A stretch of DNA of 24,991 nucleotides, taken from positions 1 to 24,991 of the forward strand of contig CAYJLI010000033.1 of NCBI GenBank assembly GCA_964371155.1, written 5' to 3'. A program made the position numbers and the translations under genes. Below are positions 12,698 to 21,528 of the stretch, piece by piece. This stretch comes from CAYJEQ01 sp964371155 (GTDB lineage: Bacteria; Bacillota; Clostridia; Oscillospirales; Ruminococcaceae). Position 1 is the first letter of the stretch; every line of letters starts with the position of its first letter. The notes beneath the pieces were generated by a model, which had not been told where the DNA came from, searched no databases, and was given only the letters and a program-made list of their open reading frames with translations.

Positions 12698-15022
12698 ATG
12701 TACACCCAAGTAGTAAAGAGGGACGGAAGAAAAACAATATTCGATGAGGCGAAAATTACCGATGCTATTTTTAAAGCGGCTCAAGCACTCGGCGGGAGCG
12801 ACAGAGAAATGGCAAAAAGCCTTGCTCATGAAGTGGTTGCTTATATAAATTCTCATGAATACGACGGTTATCCAACTGTTGAAGAGGTGCAGGACGCAGT
12901 AGAAAAAGTGCTTGTAGATCACGGCCATGCACGCACAGCAAAAGAATACATTCTCTATCGTGCCGATAGGACAAGAGTTCGTGATATGAACACCAAATTG
13001 ATGAAAGTTTATGAAGATCTCACATTTACCGATGCGAGTGACAATGACATAAAAAGAGAAAACGCCAATATAGATGGCGACACTGCAATGGGCACCATGC
13101 TAAAATATGGCTCGGAGGGCGCTAAGCAGTTTTATCATATGTTTGTCTTAGACCCAAAGCACTCCAAGGCGCACAACGAGGGTGATATACATATCCACGA
13201 CCTCGACTTTTTAACACTTACAACCACTTGTTGCCAGATAGATTTGGACAGGCTCTTCACCGGCGGTTTTTCCACCGGCCACGGCTTTTTAAGAGAGCCT
13301 AAGGATATTCAAACCTATGCCGCTCAGGCGTGCATTGCAATACAATCAAACCAAAATGATCAGCACGGCGGACAGAGTGTGCCAAACTTTGATTATGCAA
13401 TGGCTAAAGGTGTAGCAAAGACATATAAAAAGCTTTATGCACAAAATTTAGCTAAAGTTGTGGACATTATGGGGCTTTGCGAGGATTCTCAAAAATGGTC
13501 GGAAGAAACTATTTTAGCGCTTGCAGAAAAAGAGCTTCACCCCTCACTTACACCTACTGAAGAGTTTAGAAATGCTTTAAAAGAAAAGCTTTCTGAGATA
13601 AGCGATGAAATTACTGCGAAAAAAATTGTGGAAAGATGCGAAAGCTACACCGAGAAAGAAACGGATAAAGCTACTTCACAGGCTATGAAAGCACTAATCC
13701 ACAATCTAAATACAATGCATTCAAGAGCTGGCGCTCAAATACCTTTTAGCTCAATTAACTATGGGATGGATACCTCAGCCGAGGGCAGAATGGTTGTAAA
13801 AAATATTCTGATTGCCACCGAAAGAGGGCTTGGAAACGGCGAAACGCCAATTTTCCCAATACAGATATTTAAGGTAAAGGACGGCATCAACTTCAATGAG
13901 GGCGAGCCGAATTACGATTTATTTAAGCAATCTTGCAAGGTTTCTGCAAAAAGGCTCTTCCCTAATTTCTCCTTTATAGATGCACCTTTTAACAAAAACT
14001 ACTATGTGGAGGGCAAGCCTGAAACAGAGGTTGCTTATATGGGTTGCCGCACAAGGGTTGTGGCAAATGTCTATGATAGAAGCAGGGAAACCATCTATGG
14101 CAGAGGAAATTTAAGCTTCACCACTGTAAACCTTCCAAGGCTTGCAATTAAGGCTAATAAAAACACTGAATTTTTCTTTGAGCTACTTGAGCGTGAAGTG
14201 GATTTGGTTGCGGAGCAGTTAATGCACCGCTATAAAATACAGGCTGAGAAAAAGGCTAAGAATTTCCCATTCCTAATGGGACAGGGCATCTGGCTTGATT
14301 CAGAAAAACTCGGCCCAGAGGACAAAGTGGGCGAAGTGCTAAAGCATGGCACACTTACCATGGGATTTATTGGACTTGCAGAGTGCTTAACAGCACTCAC
14401 AGGATCGCACCATGGCGAAAGCAAACAATCGCAGAAACTCGGGCTTGAAATCATCGGCTTTATGAAGAAGAAGATGGATGTATATGCCGAAAAAACTAAG
14501 ATGAACTATTCAGTTATTGCCACACCTGCCGAGGGATTATCGGGCAGATTTGTAAAGATGGACGCTAAGAAATATGGCGTTATAGAGGGTGTTACAGATA
14601 GGGATTACTACACAAACTCTTTCCACATACCTGTGCACTACCCTATTTCCGCCTTTGAAAAGATTAAGCTTGAGGGGCCATACCACGCACTCACCACCGC
14701 TGGGCATATTACATATGTTGAGCTCGATGGCGACCCTTGCAATAATTTAGATGCATTCGAAGCGGTTATCCGCTGCATGCAACAAAGCGGTGTGGGCTAT
14801 GGCTCGGTAAACCACCCAGTCGACCGTGACCCCATTTGTGGATACACAGGCATAATCGGAAACGAATGCCCTAAATGCGGCAGACGAGAAGACATGGTGC
14901 CTTTTGAGAGAATTCGCAGAATTACAGGATATTTAGTTGGTACGCTCGACCGCTTTAACAACGGCAAGCGAGCAGAAGAACAAGACCGTGTGAAACACGA
15001 TATTCAGATGGAGATGATTTAA
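12698..15022 (+). CDS. nrdD: Anaerobic (class III) ribonucleoside-triphosphate reductase
   Basis: 774-residue glycyl-radical enzyme reducing NTPs to dNTPs without oxygen. An N-terminal ATP-cone (about 1-90, VKRDGRKTIFDEAKI...) gives allosteric control. The catalytic barrel includes the metal-free middle with FSSINYGMDTSAEGRM. The C-terminal glycyl radical loop RRITGYL has Gly744. A zinc-site segment DPICGYTGIIGNECPKCG shows only three cysteines, with Asp where a CxxC would place the fourth. ATG 12698 is chosen because GGAGG (12685-12689) lies nine bases upstream; the in-frame ATG 12683 overlaps that site. The activase nrdG follows directly, and two NrdR-like boxes sit upstream. Confidence 0.95.
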   Translation: MYTQVVKRDGRKTIFDEAKITDAIFKAAQALGGSDREMAKSLAHEVVAYINSHEYDGYPTVEEVQDAVEKVLVDHGHARTAKEYILYRADRTRVRDMNTKLMKVYEDLTFTDASDNDIKRENANIDGDTAMGTMLKYGSEGAKQFYHMFVLDPKHSKAHNEGDIHIHDLDFLTLTTTCCQIDLDRLFTGGFSTGHGFLREPKDIQTYAAQACIAIQSNQNDQHGGQSVPNFDYAMAKGVAKTYKKLYAQNLAKVVDIMGLCEDSQKWSEETILALAEKELHPSLTPTEEFRNALKEKLSEISDEITAKKIVERCESYTEKETDKATSQAMKALIHNLNTMHSRAGAQIPFSSINYGMDTSAEGRMVVKNILIATERGLGNGETPIFPIQIFKVKDGINFNEGEPNYDLFKQSCKVSAKRLFPNFSFIDAPFNKNYYVEGKPETEVAYMGCRTRVVANVYDRSRETIYGRGNLSFTTVNLPRLAIKANKNTEFFFELLEREVDLVAEQLMHRYKIQAEKKAKNFPFLMGQGIWLDSEKLGPEDKVGEVLKHGTLTMGFIGLAECLTALTGSHHGESKQSQKLGLEIIGFMKKKMDVYAEKTKMNYSVIATPAEGLSGRFVKMDAKKYGVIEGVTDRDYYTNSFHIPVHYPISAFEKIKLEGPYHALTTAGHITYVELDGDPCNNLDAFEAVIRCMQQSGVGYGSVNHPVDRDPICGYTGIIGNECPKCGRREDMVPFERIRRITGYLVGTLDRFNNGKRAEEQDRVKHDIQMEMI

Positions 15023-15023
15023 T

Positions 15024-15503
15024 TTGATTAGAATTGCAGGAGTTGTGAGGGAGTCGATAGTGGACGGCAACGGGCTGAGGTTTACCCTTTTTACACAGGG
15101 CTGTCCTCATGCTTGTAAAGGTTGCCACAACCCCCAAACCCATGATTTTAACGGCGGTTCCCTTGTTTTAGCCGAGAAGATTATAGAAGAAATAAAGAAA
15201 AACCCACTGCTGAGCGGCATTACCTTTAGCGGTGGAGAACCAATACTTCAAGCGGCTGAGCTTTTGCCCGTGGCGAGGGCAGTAGTCGAAATGGGGCTTG
15301 ACTGCGTGATTTACAGCGGTTATACATTTGAGCAGTTAATGGAAATGCAAAACTCAGATGTAAATGAGCTACTTTCTTTATGCAGTATCTTAATTGACGG
15401 CAAATATGTAGAAGAAGAAAAAGATTTACTGCTGAAATTCAGAGGTAGTAGAAATCAGAGGATTATAGATTTAAAAGAAGTGCTTGTGAGGAAGAATGTG
15501 TGA
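15024..15503 (+). CDS. nrdG: Anaerobic ribonucleotide reductase activating protein
   Basis: 159-residue radical SAM enzyme that makes the glycyl radical on NrdD. The [4Fe-4S] motif CPHACKGC has C27, C31 and C34, followed by HNPQTH; the SAM-binding FSGGEP lies near residues 68-73. TTG start one base after the nrdD stop, with GGAG (15010-15013) inside the nrdD end, so translation is probably coupled. Length is usual for the family. Confidence 0.94.
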   Translation: MIRIAGVVRESIVDGNGLRFTLFTQGCPHACKGCHNPQTHDFNGGSLVLAEKIIEEIKKNPLLSGITFSGGEPILQAAELLPVARAVVEMGLDCVIYSGYTFEQLMEMQNSDVNELLSLCSILIDGKYVEEEKDLLLKFRGSRNQRIIDLKEVLVRKNV

Positions 15504-15577
15504 TTTTTTCACCCTCCCCTTCTATGGCAGCATTACAAAAATAAAATAGGTGTGTAGTTAGAAAATATTTCTCTCTT

Positions 15578-15630
15578 AAAAAACTTTTAGGCATTGTGTT
15601 ATCCACACAATGCCTAAAAGTTTTTTATTT
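15578..15630. terminator. Bidirectional terminator between nrdG and corA-like gene
   Basis: Perfect 22-bp stem (15578-15599 with 15605-15626), 5-base loop. A-tract on the 5' side and T-tract on the 3' side work for both converging genes. The longest perfect hairpin in the window. Confidence 0.93.
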
Positions 15631-15673
15631 AATATTTTTTATATCTTTTGAGTGCCTTTCAGTAGGGACATAA

Positions 15674-16600
15674 TTAAAGCATTCCTTTTTTACCCAATAC
15701 CGCCACTGCTATCAGTGTACATATAGCCGCAAGCGAGATTGGAAACCAACCATTTGCGAGCGGTAGCAGTGAAACATTCATGCCGTAAAAACTAAATATC
15801 ATTGTGGGTATTGCCATTATGATGGTTATTGAGGCAAGTATTTTCATTACTATATTGAGGTTGTTTGAGATTATCGAGGCAGAGGCGTTCATCGTCCCCG
15901 AGAGTATTCCTGTGTAGATACTACACATCTCGATAGCCTGCTTTATTTCTATCAGCACATCTTCAAGCAAGTCCTGATCTTCTTCATACATCTTTATTAT
16001 TCTGCCACGCAAAATCTTCTCGATTGTGATTTCGTCGGATTTTAGCGAGGTTGAGAAGTAAACGAGGGATTTTTCAAGTCCTAAAAGCTGGAATAGCTCC
16101 CTGTTTCTCATAGACTTGTGGAGGATTTTTTCTGAGGTGGTCGCCATTTTGTCTATCTGCTTTAGGTTGGAGAGGAACTTTGCGGCAACTCTTAGCAGTA
16201 TATTTAGAAAAAATCTTGTTTTAAGTGCGGTGTTTATATTCTTTATCGTGGTGGTATAAAGCTCGTTTATTATATCGTTTTCCTTTAAACATACGGTGAG
16301 TATGCATTTTTCCATCAGTATTATGCCTATCGGCATTGTGGTAAAGGCGAGGTGGCTTTCCGAGGAAAGTTCTGGCACGGGTATATCGACTATGATAAGC
16401 GTTTGATTATCTTCGCTTTCTACACGTGATGATTCCTCTTCATCGAGTGCAGAGCCGATAAAATCCCTGTCCACCCCGAAAATGTCAATCAAATATGCCA
16501 CTTCTTTTTGGCTTGGCGCAACCACACTTATCCAGCAGCCCTCTTCCATGCCACTGAGCTTGGTCATCTTGCCGTCAATTGTTTTGTAATATGCTATCAT
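15674..16600 (-). CDS. CorA-family divalent metal transporter
   Basis: 308-residue CorA-type channel for Mg2+ (or Co2+/Ni2+). A soluble cytoplasmic N-terminal domain (about 1-240) with a long helix leads to two C-terminal membrane helices (about 250-272 and 283-302), joined by the YGMN signature (272-275) that forms the selectivity loop. The frame extends 18 codons upstream (to 16654), but ATG 16600 is preferred: GAGGAG (16611-16616) lies ten bases before it, and homologues start near here. The upstream codons fall inside a structured leader. It converges on nrdG and shares its terminator. The loop following GMN (VSLLPLANGW) is not the MPEL of E. coli CorA, as in many short clostridial homologues. 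Confidence 0.88.
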   Translation of the reverse strand: MIAYYKTIDGKMTKLSGMEEGCWISVVAPSQKEVAYLIDIFGVDRDFIGSALDEEESSRVESEDNQTLIIVDIPVPELSSESHLAFTTMPIGIILMEKCILTVCLKENDIINELYTTTIKNINTALKTRFFLNILLRVAAKFLSNLKQIDKMATTSEKILHKSMRNRELFQLLGLEKSLVYFSTSLKSDEITIEKILRGRIIKMYEEDQDLLEDVLIEIKQAIEMCSIYTGILSGTMNASASIISNNLNIVMKILASITIIMAIPTMIFSFYGMNVSLLPLANGWFPISLAAICTLIAVAVLGKKGML

Positions 16601-16747
16601 TGTATTCACGCTCCTCAAATGCGAGGAATAAAGGCTACCATGCAGTCCCCGCATATATTATTTATAAAGTTTTTACCAGGCGGTTCGGGACTCACAGTAT
16701 CGCCTCCTTTTATTAGTGAATTAGTAGTCAAATGAAAGTATTTTATC
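16601..16747 (-). ncRNA. Candidate cis-regulatory leader RNA of the corA-like gene
   Basis: About 147-base leader with pairings read on the minus strand. Stem AGGCG (16705-16701)/CGCCT (16682-16678). A distal helix AGTCCC (16692-16687)/GGGACT (16649-16644), in which the first arm lies in the loop of that stem, forms a pseudoknot. A competing helix ATGCGGGGA (16654-16646)/TCCTCGCAT (16627-16619). A ribosome-site hairpin TCCTC (16627-16623)/GAGGA (16616-16612). The competing helix excludes both the pseudoknot and the hairpin that hides the ribosome site. It does not look like the M-box as remembered. Confidence 0.55.
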
Positions 16748-16753
16748 TTATTT

Positions 16754-16782
16754 ATTATATCAATAAATATAAGCGTTTGCAA
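16754..16782 (-). promoter_or_regulatory. Promoter of the corA-like gene
   Basis: On the minus strand TTGCAA (16777-16782), 17-base spacer, perfect TATAAT (16754-16759). Start near 16747, leaving a leader of about 147 bases. Confidence 0.75.
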
Positions 16783-16860
16783 GCGATATTTGCAGATTTA
16801 GGGATATAGTATGTGTATAAACCCCATTTTCGGCTGAATTTGAGGATAAATGAGTGAATA

Positions 16861-17724
16861 TCAGCTTTTTACGGCTTTTTTCGAATCCCGTATGCACCAC
16901 CAAATTATCGTACTCATTACAATCGCTCCACCTAAAAAGCCCATCGGCCCAGGGATTTCTCCCACAAAAATAGCCACCCAAACAGGATTTAAAAGCGGCT
17001 CAAGCATTGCTATGAGTGAACAGCTCAGCGGTTTTGCATTTTTTATCGCAAAGGAATACATCAAAAATGCTATACCCGTTTGGAATACACCTAAGAATAG
17101 AACTGCCGAAATAGTTGTGAAGTTTATCGTGGCAGGATAATTTATCCCCACCGAAATCCCGATAATCCCCGCTAAAAAATGCCCCGATATCATGCCGTAC
17201 ATGTTTGAAGCTGGATTTTTTGTTTTTGGAGCGGCGATATATATACCACTTCTTGCGATACCTGAAAACACTGCCAATATATTGCCGAGTAATCCTCCGC
17301 CGGAGAGGGAGTCCATAAAAAATAGTGCAATCCCTGTAAAGCAGCAGGTCACTGCAAAAACTTCCGCCTTTGAGGGTAGTTTTTTATATGCAATTGCACC
17401 AAATATCAGCAAGTATATCGGTGTGGCATTGCCTATCATTACGGCATTTGCGGCGGTGGTGAGATATGTTGAAGTGACATACAAAAACATATTCACACAC
17501 ATTGCAATGCCAATTACAAGCGAAAATTTATCATACTCAAATTTTATCTTTTTAGCCCTTGCATAGGCAAGCATAATCACGGCACCGATAAGGCTTCTCA
17601 CACCTGTGAGCATGAATGGATGCCATGGCATAATTTTAATTAATACTCCGCCCGTGCTCCAAAAAATTACACAAATAAACATCAGTGCTATCGCTTTTTT
17701 TTCATTACTCAGCTGATTTCCCAT
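16861..17724 (-). CDS. EamA/DMT-family exporter, paralogue 1
   Basis: 287-residue membrane protein with ten predicted helices in two EamA repeats (about 10-137 and 150-280) of the drug/metabolite transporter superfamily. N-terminal FWSTGGVLIK and C-terminal LEPLLNPVWVAIFVGEIP are typical. It likely exports a small metabolite or amino acid; substrate unknown. AGAAGAGG precedes the ATG. It is the most diverged of the three adjacent paralogues and is separated from paralogue 2 by a terminator, so it probably has its own promoter, which I could not place. No clear terminator follows it before the corA-like promoter. Confidence 0.88.
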   Translation of the reverse strand: MGNQLSNEKKAIALMFICVIFWSTGGVLIKIMPWHPFMLTGVRSLIGAVIMLAYARAKKIKFEYDKFSLVIGIAMCVNMFLYVTSTYLTTAANAVMIGNATPIYLLIFGAIAYKKLPSKAEVFAVTCCFTGIALFFMDSLSGGGLLGNILAVFSGIARSGIYIAAPKTKNPASNMYGMISGHFLAGIIGISVGINYPATINFTTISAVLFLGVFQTGIAFLMYSFAIKNAKPLSCSLIAMLEPLLNPVWVAIFVGEIPGPMGFLGGAIVMSTIIWWCIRDSKKAVKS

Positions 17725-17865
17725 TTGTATATACCTCTTCTGACATTTAATTTTTCTCTTTTGCTATCACTTTTGCAAGCAGTTTTTACTTGGAATGATT
17801 TTTAAGCTCTATTTCTCTAAATGAAAAATATTCACCCCTGCTTGCTCCTCTAAGGATATTAATCA

Positions 17866-17900
17866 AACCGAAAAACTATCTGAAAAGGTAGTTTTTCGGC
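17866..17900 (-). terminator. Terminator after EamA paralogue 2
   Basis: 13-bp stem CCGAAAAACTATC (17868-17880) with GGTAGTTTTTCGG (17887-17899), one wobble, 6-base loop, then TTTGATTAAT on the minus strand. Confidence 0.75.
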
Positions 17901-17916
17901 TGTAAATAAAGGTTTC

Positions 17917-18780
17917 TCAGCTTTTAGTAGCGATTTTAACACTGTATACACACCACCATACTATTGTAGCAGTGAGTATGCTCCCACCTATAAACGCCAT
18001 ACTACTTGGCACTTCACCGAGCAGTAAAAACACCCATAAAGGCCCTAAAATTATCTCAAGCATACCGATGAGTGAGCAGTTAAGTGGAGCGGTGTTTCTC
18101 AAGGCGTAATTATAGAAGTATGTTGCCATTCCCGTGTTAATTATTGCGAATATAATCATGGTAGCAACTATTGTAGGAGTAATTTGAAGTGGCGACGAAA
18201 GCCCTATCGGCAAGCCGATTGTGGCGGTGAGTATATGCCCACACAATAGTCCGGACATGCTTGAGGAAGCACTTTTGGTTTTAGAAGAAAATGTGTAGAC
18301 AATGCTCATTGCAAGGCTACTAACGAGTGCAAGAATATTTCCAAGCATCCCGCCTACTTCAATATCGTCAAAGAAGAAAATTGAAACCCCTACTATACAA
18401 AGCGCTACAACTAATAATTCCTGCTTTGTTGGTACTTTTTTATAAAAAAGTGCAGTGATTAATATTATGAATAGCGGATGGGTGGAGGATAGCAAGGTAA
18501 CATTTGCGGCGGTGGTCATCTGCATTGCCGGTACATAGACAAAAAAGCTTATGCAAATTGAAATAGATACACATATAGAGTATCTATCCATCTCGAATTT
18601 TATTTTGTTTAGCTTCATGTAGAGCGATATCATAAAAACAGTGATAAAACTTCTACTGCCCGCTACCATGAACGAATTCCAAGGTATGCTTTTTATAAAT
18701 ATGCCTCCCGTGCTCCACATAAGCACGCAGCAAATCATCATAAATATGGCTTTTCTCTCGGTTTGTGCACTTCTCTGCAT
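17917..18780 (-). CDS. EamA/DMT-family exporter, paralogue 2
   Basis: 287 residues, ten helices, two EamA repeats. It shares long blocks with paralogue 3: CCVLMWSTGGIFIKSIPWNS, VYVPAMQMTTAAN, ITPTIVATMI and NTAPLNCSLI, roughly 60% identity by eye, against clearly less with paralogue 1. Family members export metabolites; substrate unknown. GGGAG lies before the ATG. Paralogue 3 ends 57 bases upstream on the same strand with no terminator between, so the two are likely co-transcribed, and a terminator follows this gene. Confidence 0.88.
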   Translation of the reverse strand: MQRSAQTERKAIFMMICCVLMWSTGGIFIKSIPWNSFMVAGSRSFITVFMISLYMKLNKIKFEMDRYSICVSISICISFFVYVPAMQMTTAANVTLLSSTHPLFIILITALFYKKVPTKQELLVVALCIVGVSIFFFDDIEVGGMLGNILALVSSLAMSIVYTFSSKTKSASSSMSGLLCGHILTATIGLPIGLSSPLQITPTIVATMIIFAIINTGMATYFYNYALRNTAPLNCSLIGMLEIILGPLWVFLLLGEVPSSMAFIGGSILTATIVWWCVYSVKIATKS

Positions 18781-18837
18781 ACAAATCTCCCATTCTATGC
18801 TTTAATTATTGGTAGGGTGGTCATAATATTAAATCAT

Positions 18838-19713
18838 CTATTGTTGCGTGCGCTCCTGTGAAGCTTCCACAACACTAATATTATACAAGCACCACCAAAC
18901 TATTGTACCCATTAATATACTGCCGCCAACAAACGCCATTGTACTTGGCACTTCTCCAAGCATTAAAAACACCCAGAATGGCCCTAAGATAATTTCGAGC
19001 ATGGCTATTAGTGAGCAGTTTAGCGGAGCAGTATTTCTCACCGCATAATTGTAGAAGAATGTGGCAAGCCCTGTGTTTATAATACCAAAAGCAATCATAG
19101 TGGCTACTATTGTAGGTGTTATTTCAAGTGGCTGGCTAACTCCTATCGGTATACCGATTAATGCAGTTATCGAATGCCCTATAATTACGCCCGTCATATT
19201 GGAGTTGGCACTTTTAGTCCTCGAGGAAGCCATATAGGATACACCCATTGCAAAGCCTGTTGTGAGGGCAAATAGATTGCCGAGCATACCGCCCATTGAA
19301 AGGCCGTCTAAAAAGAATATTGATATGCCTATTGTACATAGTGTTACCACTATTATCTCCCTCTTTGTAGGCATCTTCTTATAGAGTAGTGCGGCAAATA
19401 TGATTATGAAAATAGGGTGGGTTGCTGCGAGGAGTGTTGCATTTGCGGCAGTGGTCATCTGCATTGCAGGCACATAGACAAAAAGGCTGAGGCACATGGC
19501 GGTAGCTATGAAAATCGAGTAGAGATCAAACTCGAATTTCATTTTATTTACTTTCATATATATAAGTAGCATGAAGACAGTTATAAGACTTCTCGAGCCC
19601 GACACCATGACCGAATTCCACGGTATCGACTTAATGAATATCCCCCCCGTACTCCACATAAGCACACAGCAAAGCATCATAAATTCGGCTTTTCTACCTT
19701 TTAGCAGTGACAT
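18838..19713 (-). CDS. EamA/DMT-family exporter, paralogue 3
   Basis: 291 residues, ten helices, two EamA repeats, first gene of the pair with paralogue 2. It has a slightly longer hydrophilic C-terminus (EASQERTQQ). The ribosome site is weak (AAGGAATGGTG, about nine bases upstream). The high similarity to paralogue 2 points to tandem duplication in this lineage. Two subunits of related sequence side by side could form a heterodimeric exporter, as in some paired small transporters, but EamA proteins of this size usually act alone. Confidence 0.88.
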   Translation of the reverse strand: MSLLKGRKAEFMMLCCVLMWSTGGIFIKSIPWNSVMVSGSRSLITVFMLLIYMKVNKMKFEFDLYSIFIATAMCLSLFVYVPAMQMTTAANATLLAATHPIFIIIFAALLYKKMPTKREIIVVTLCTIGISIFFLDGLSMGGMLGNLFALTTGFAMGVSYMASSRTKSANSNMTGVIIGHSITALIGIPIGVSQPLEITPTIVATMIAFGIINTGLATFFYNYAVRNTAPLNCSLIAMLEIILGPFWVFLMLGEVPSTMAFVGGSILMGTIVWWCLYNISVVEASQERTQQ

Positions 19714-19817
19714 AACATCACCATTCCTTTCTATCTAAGACACAGGTGACCCATTAGAGACGGTCTTAATTGTGCCATGTTTAATCGCTTAATTATTGCT
19801 TATATTTTAGCTACTAC

Positions 19818-19846
19818 ATTTTATATCAAAAATTCACTAAATACAA
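19818..19846 (-). promoter_or_regulatory. Candidate promoter of the EamA paralogue 3-2 pair
   Basis: On the minus strand TTGTAT (19841-19846), 17-base spacer, TAAAAT (19818-19823). About 100 bases of untranslated leader would follow. Moderate match only. Confidence 0.4.
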
Positions 19847-20005
19847 TAGTATTTAAAAATAAATTTCCATTTAACTTAAATTTTACCACGCTTAAAAAAT
19901 TTTATATAAAGCATTGCATACAGTGGCATAATATGGTTTAATAATCATATGGTTTTTTACATCATATCTAACACACATTAGCTTGTAAAGGTTGGTTCAT
20001 AATAG

Positions 20006-21418
20006 ATGGTATTTGCTGATTTAATATTTTTATATATATTCTTACCACTCAATTTAATACTCTACTATGCCACGGGGCATAAAGCGGTGCGAAATGGGAT
20101 TTTAATCCTGTTTTCGCTCTTTTTCTATGCCTGGGGGGAGCCTGTGTGGATACTTTTGCTTATATTTTCTGCGACTATCGACTACATTCATGGGCTTATA
20201 ATACATTATTCACCCCCAAAGAGCTCAAGGGCAAAACTTGCCGTGGCAAGCTCTTTAATACTAAATTTAGGGCTTCTTTCAGTCTTTAAATACGGTGCCT
20301 TTTTCACCGAGGGGATAAACACCATACTCGGCACAAATTTCCCCCTACCCGAATTTTCACTCCCCATAGGTATATCATTTTACACATTCCAAACAATTTC
20401 CTATGTGGTGGATGTATACCGTGGAGAGGTAAAGGCACAGCAGTCTTATTTTAAGTTTTTGATGTTCGTTTCACTATATCATCAGCTCGTGGCAGGGCCT
20501 ATTGTGCGTTACAGCCATATTGCAAATGAAATAGACTCACGCAAAACCGATATTAGGGACATAAGCACGGGGGTAAATAGGTTTGTGTTTGGGCTTGCAA
20601 AAAAAGTGCTCATTGCAAACACTGCGGGCGCACTCGCTGTCCCCTACCTTGAGGGCGATATATCCTCCCTTACAGTTATGGGTGCTTGGTATGGGATACT
20701 GCTTTTTGCGCTGCAAATTTATTTCGATTTTTCAGGCTATTCAGATATGGCAATAGGCCTTGGTAGGATGTTTGGCTTCCACTATGGAGAAAACTTTAAC
20801 TACCCCTATATAGCAAATTCAGCCACCGAGTTTTGGAGGCGCTGGCATATATCACTCGGTAGCTTTTTCAGAGATTACCTATACATCCCCTTGGGTGGAA
20901 ACAAACGCCATCAAATGCTAAATCTGCTCATAGTGTGGTTTGCCACTGGGCTTTGGCATGGGGCGAATATGAACTTTGTTCTTTGGGGACTTTTCTGGGG
21001 TGTGCTCGTGGTTATGGAAAAGAAGTTTTTAAACGCATTGCTTCTAAAACTTCCTAAAATAATTGGGCATATATATCTGATAACAGCGGTACTCATTGGT
21101 CTTGTAATATTCTATTTCACCGATTTATCAAGGGTGGGTGCATATCTTGCTTCGATGTTTGGCGTGGGTGGAATACAGCTTTATAATATAAATTTACAGC
21201 TCGATATAACCTCAAATATATACTGGCTAATACTCTCGCTTCTGCTTTGCACCCCGATAATGCGACTGCTTAAAGACTCTATTGCAAATTATGCACCGAT
21301 ATCGGGACAAAAGCTACTGCTCACACTAAACCCAATATTTTTAGCGGCACTTTTAATGCTCTCCACCGCCCTTCTTGTAGGCGAGAGCTATAATCCGTTT
21401 TTATACTTTAGGTTTTAG
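20006..21418 (+). CDS. MBOAT-family O-acyltransferase (AlgI/DltB-like)
   Basis: 470-residue polytopic membrane protein that passes acyl groups across the membrane to a cell-surface polymer. It carries the AlgI-type signatures IYFDFSGYSDMAIGLG (238-253), FWRRWHISL (277-285, H281) and LWHGANMNFVLWG (316-328), where H318 is the catalytic-type histidine of MBOAT enzymes. Length matches AlgI (about 470-520). The ATG has a poor ribosome site (AAAGG about 12 bases upstream). The DHHW gene 110 bases downstream is the usual partner that completes transfer outside the cell. The acceptor polymer cannot be told: no glycan synthesis or dlt genes are in the window. Confidence 0.92.
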   Translation: MVFADLIFLYIFLPLNLILYYATGHKAVRNGILILFSLFFYAWGEPVWILLLIFSATIDYIHGLIIHYSPPKSSRAKLAVASSLILNLGLLSVFKYGAFFTEGINTILGTNFPLPEFSLPIGISFYTFQTISYVVDVYRGEVKAQQSYFKFLMFVSLYHQLVAGPIVRYSHIANEIDSRKTDIRDISTGVNRFVFGLAKKVLIANTAGALAVPYLEGDISSLTVMGAWYGILLFALQIYFDFSGYSDMAIGLGRMFGFHYGENFNYPYIANSATEFWRRWHISLGSFFRDYLYIPLGGNKRHQMLNLLIVWFATGLWHGANMNFVLWGLFWGVLVVMEKKFLNALLLKLPKIIGHIYLITAVLIGLVIFYFTDLSRVGAYLASMFGVGGIQLYNINLQLDITSNIYWLILSLLLCTPIMRLLKDSIANYAPISGQKLLLTLNPIFLAALLMLSTALLVGESYNPFLYFRF

Positions 21419-21528
21419 CCTTATATTTTTCTATTCCCATTCACAGGTGATGGGTATATGAGCATAATAACGAGTTTGGGTAACACCAAAAATTAACCAT
21501 AAATTTTAGAGAGGAAAGGGGGATTTTA

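Noticed and set aside
16601..16747. M-box (Mg2+) riboswitch
   Set aside because: The conserved M-box core sequences, as I remember them, are not present; reported instead as an unclassified candidate leader.
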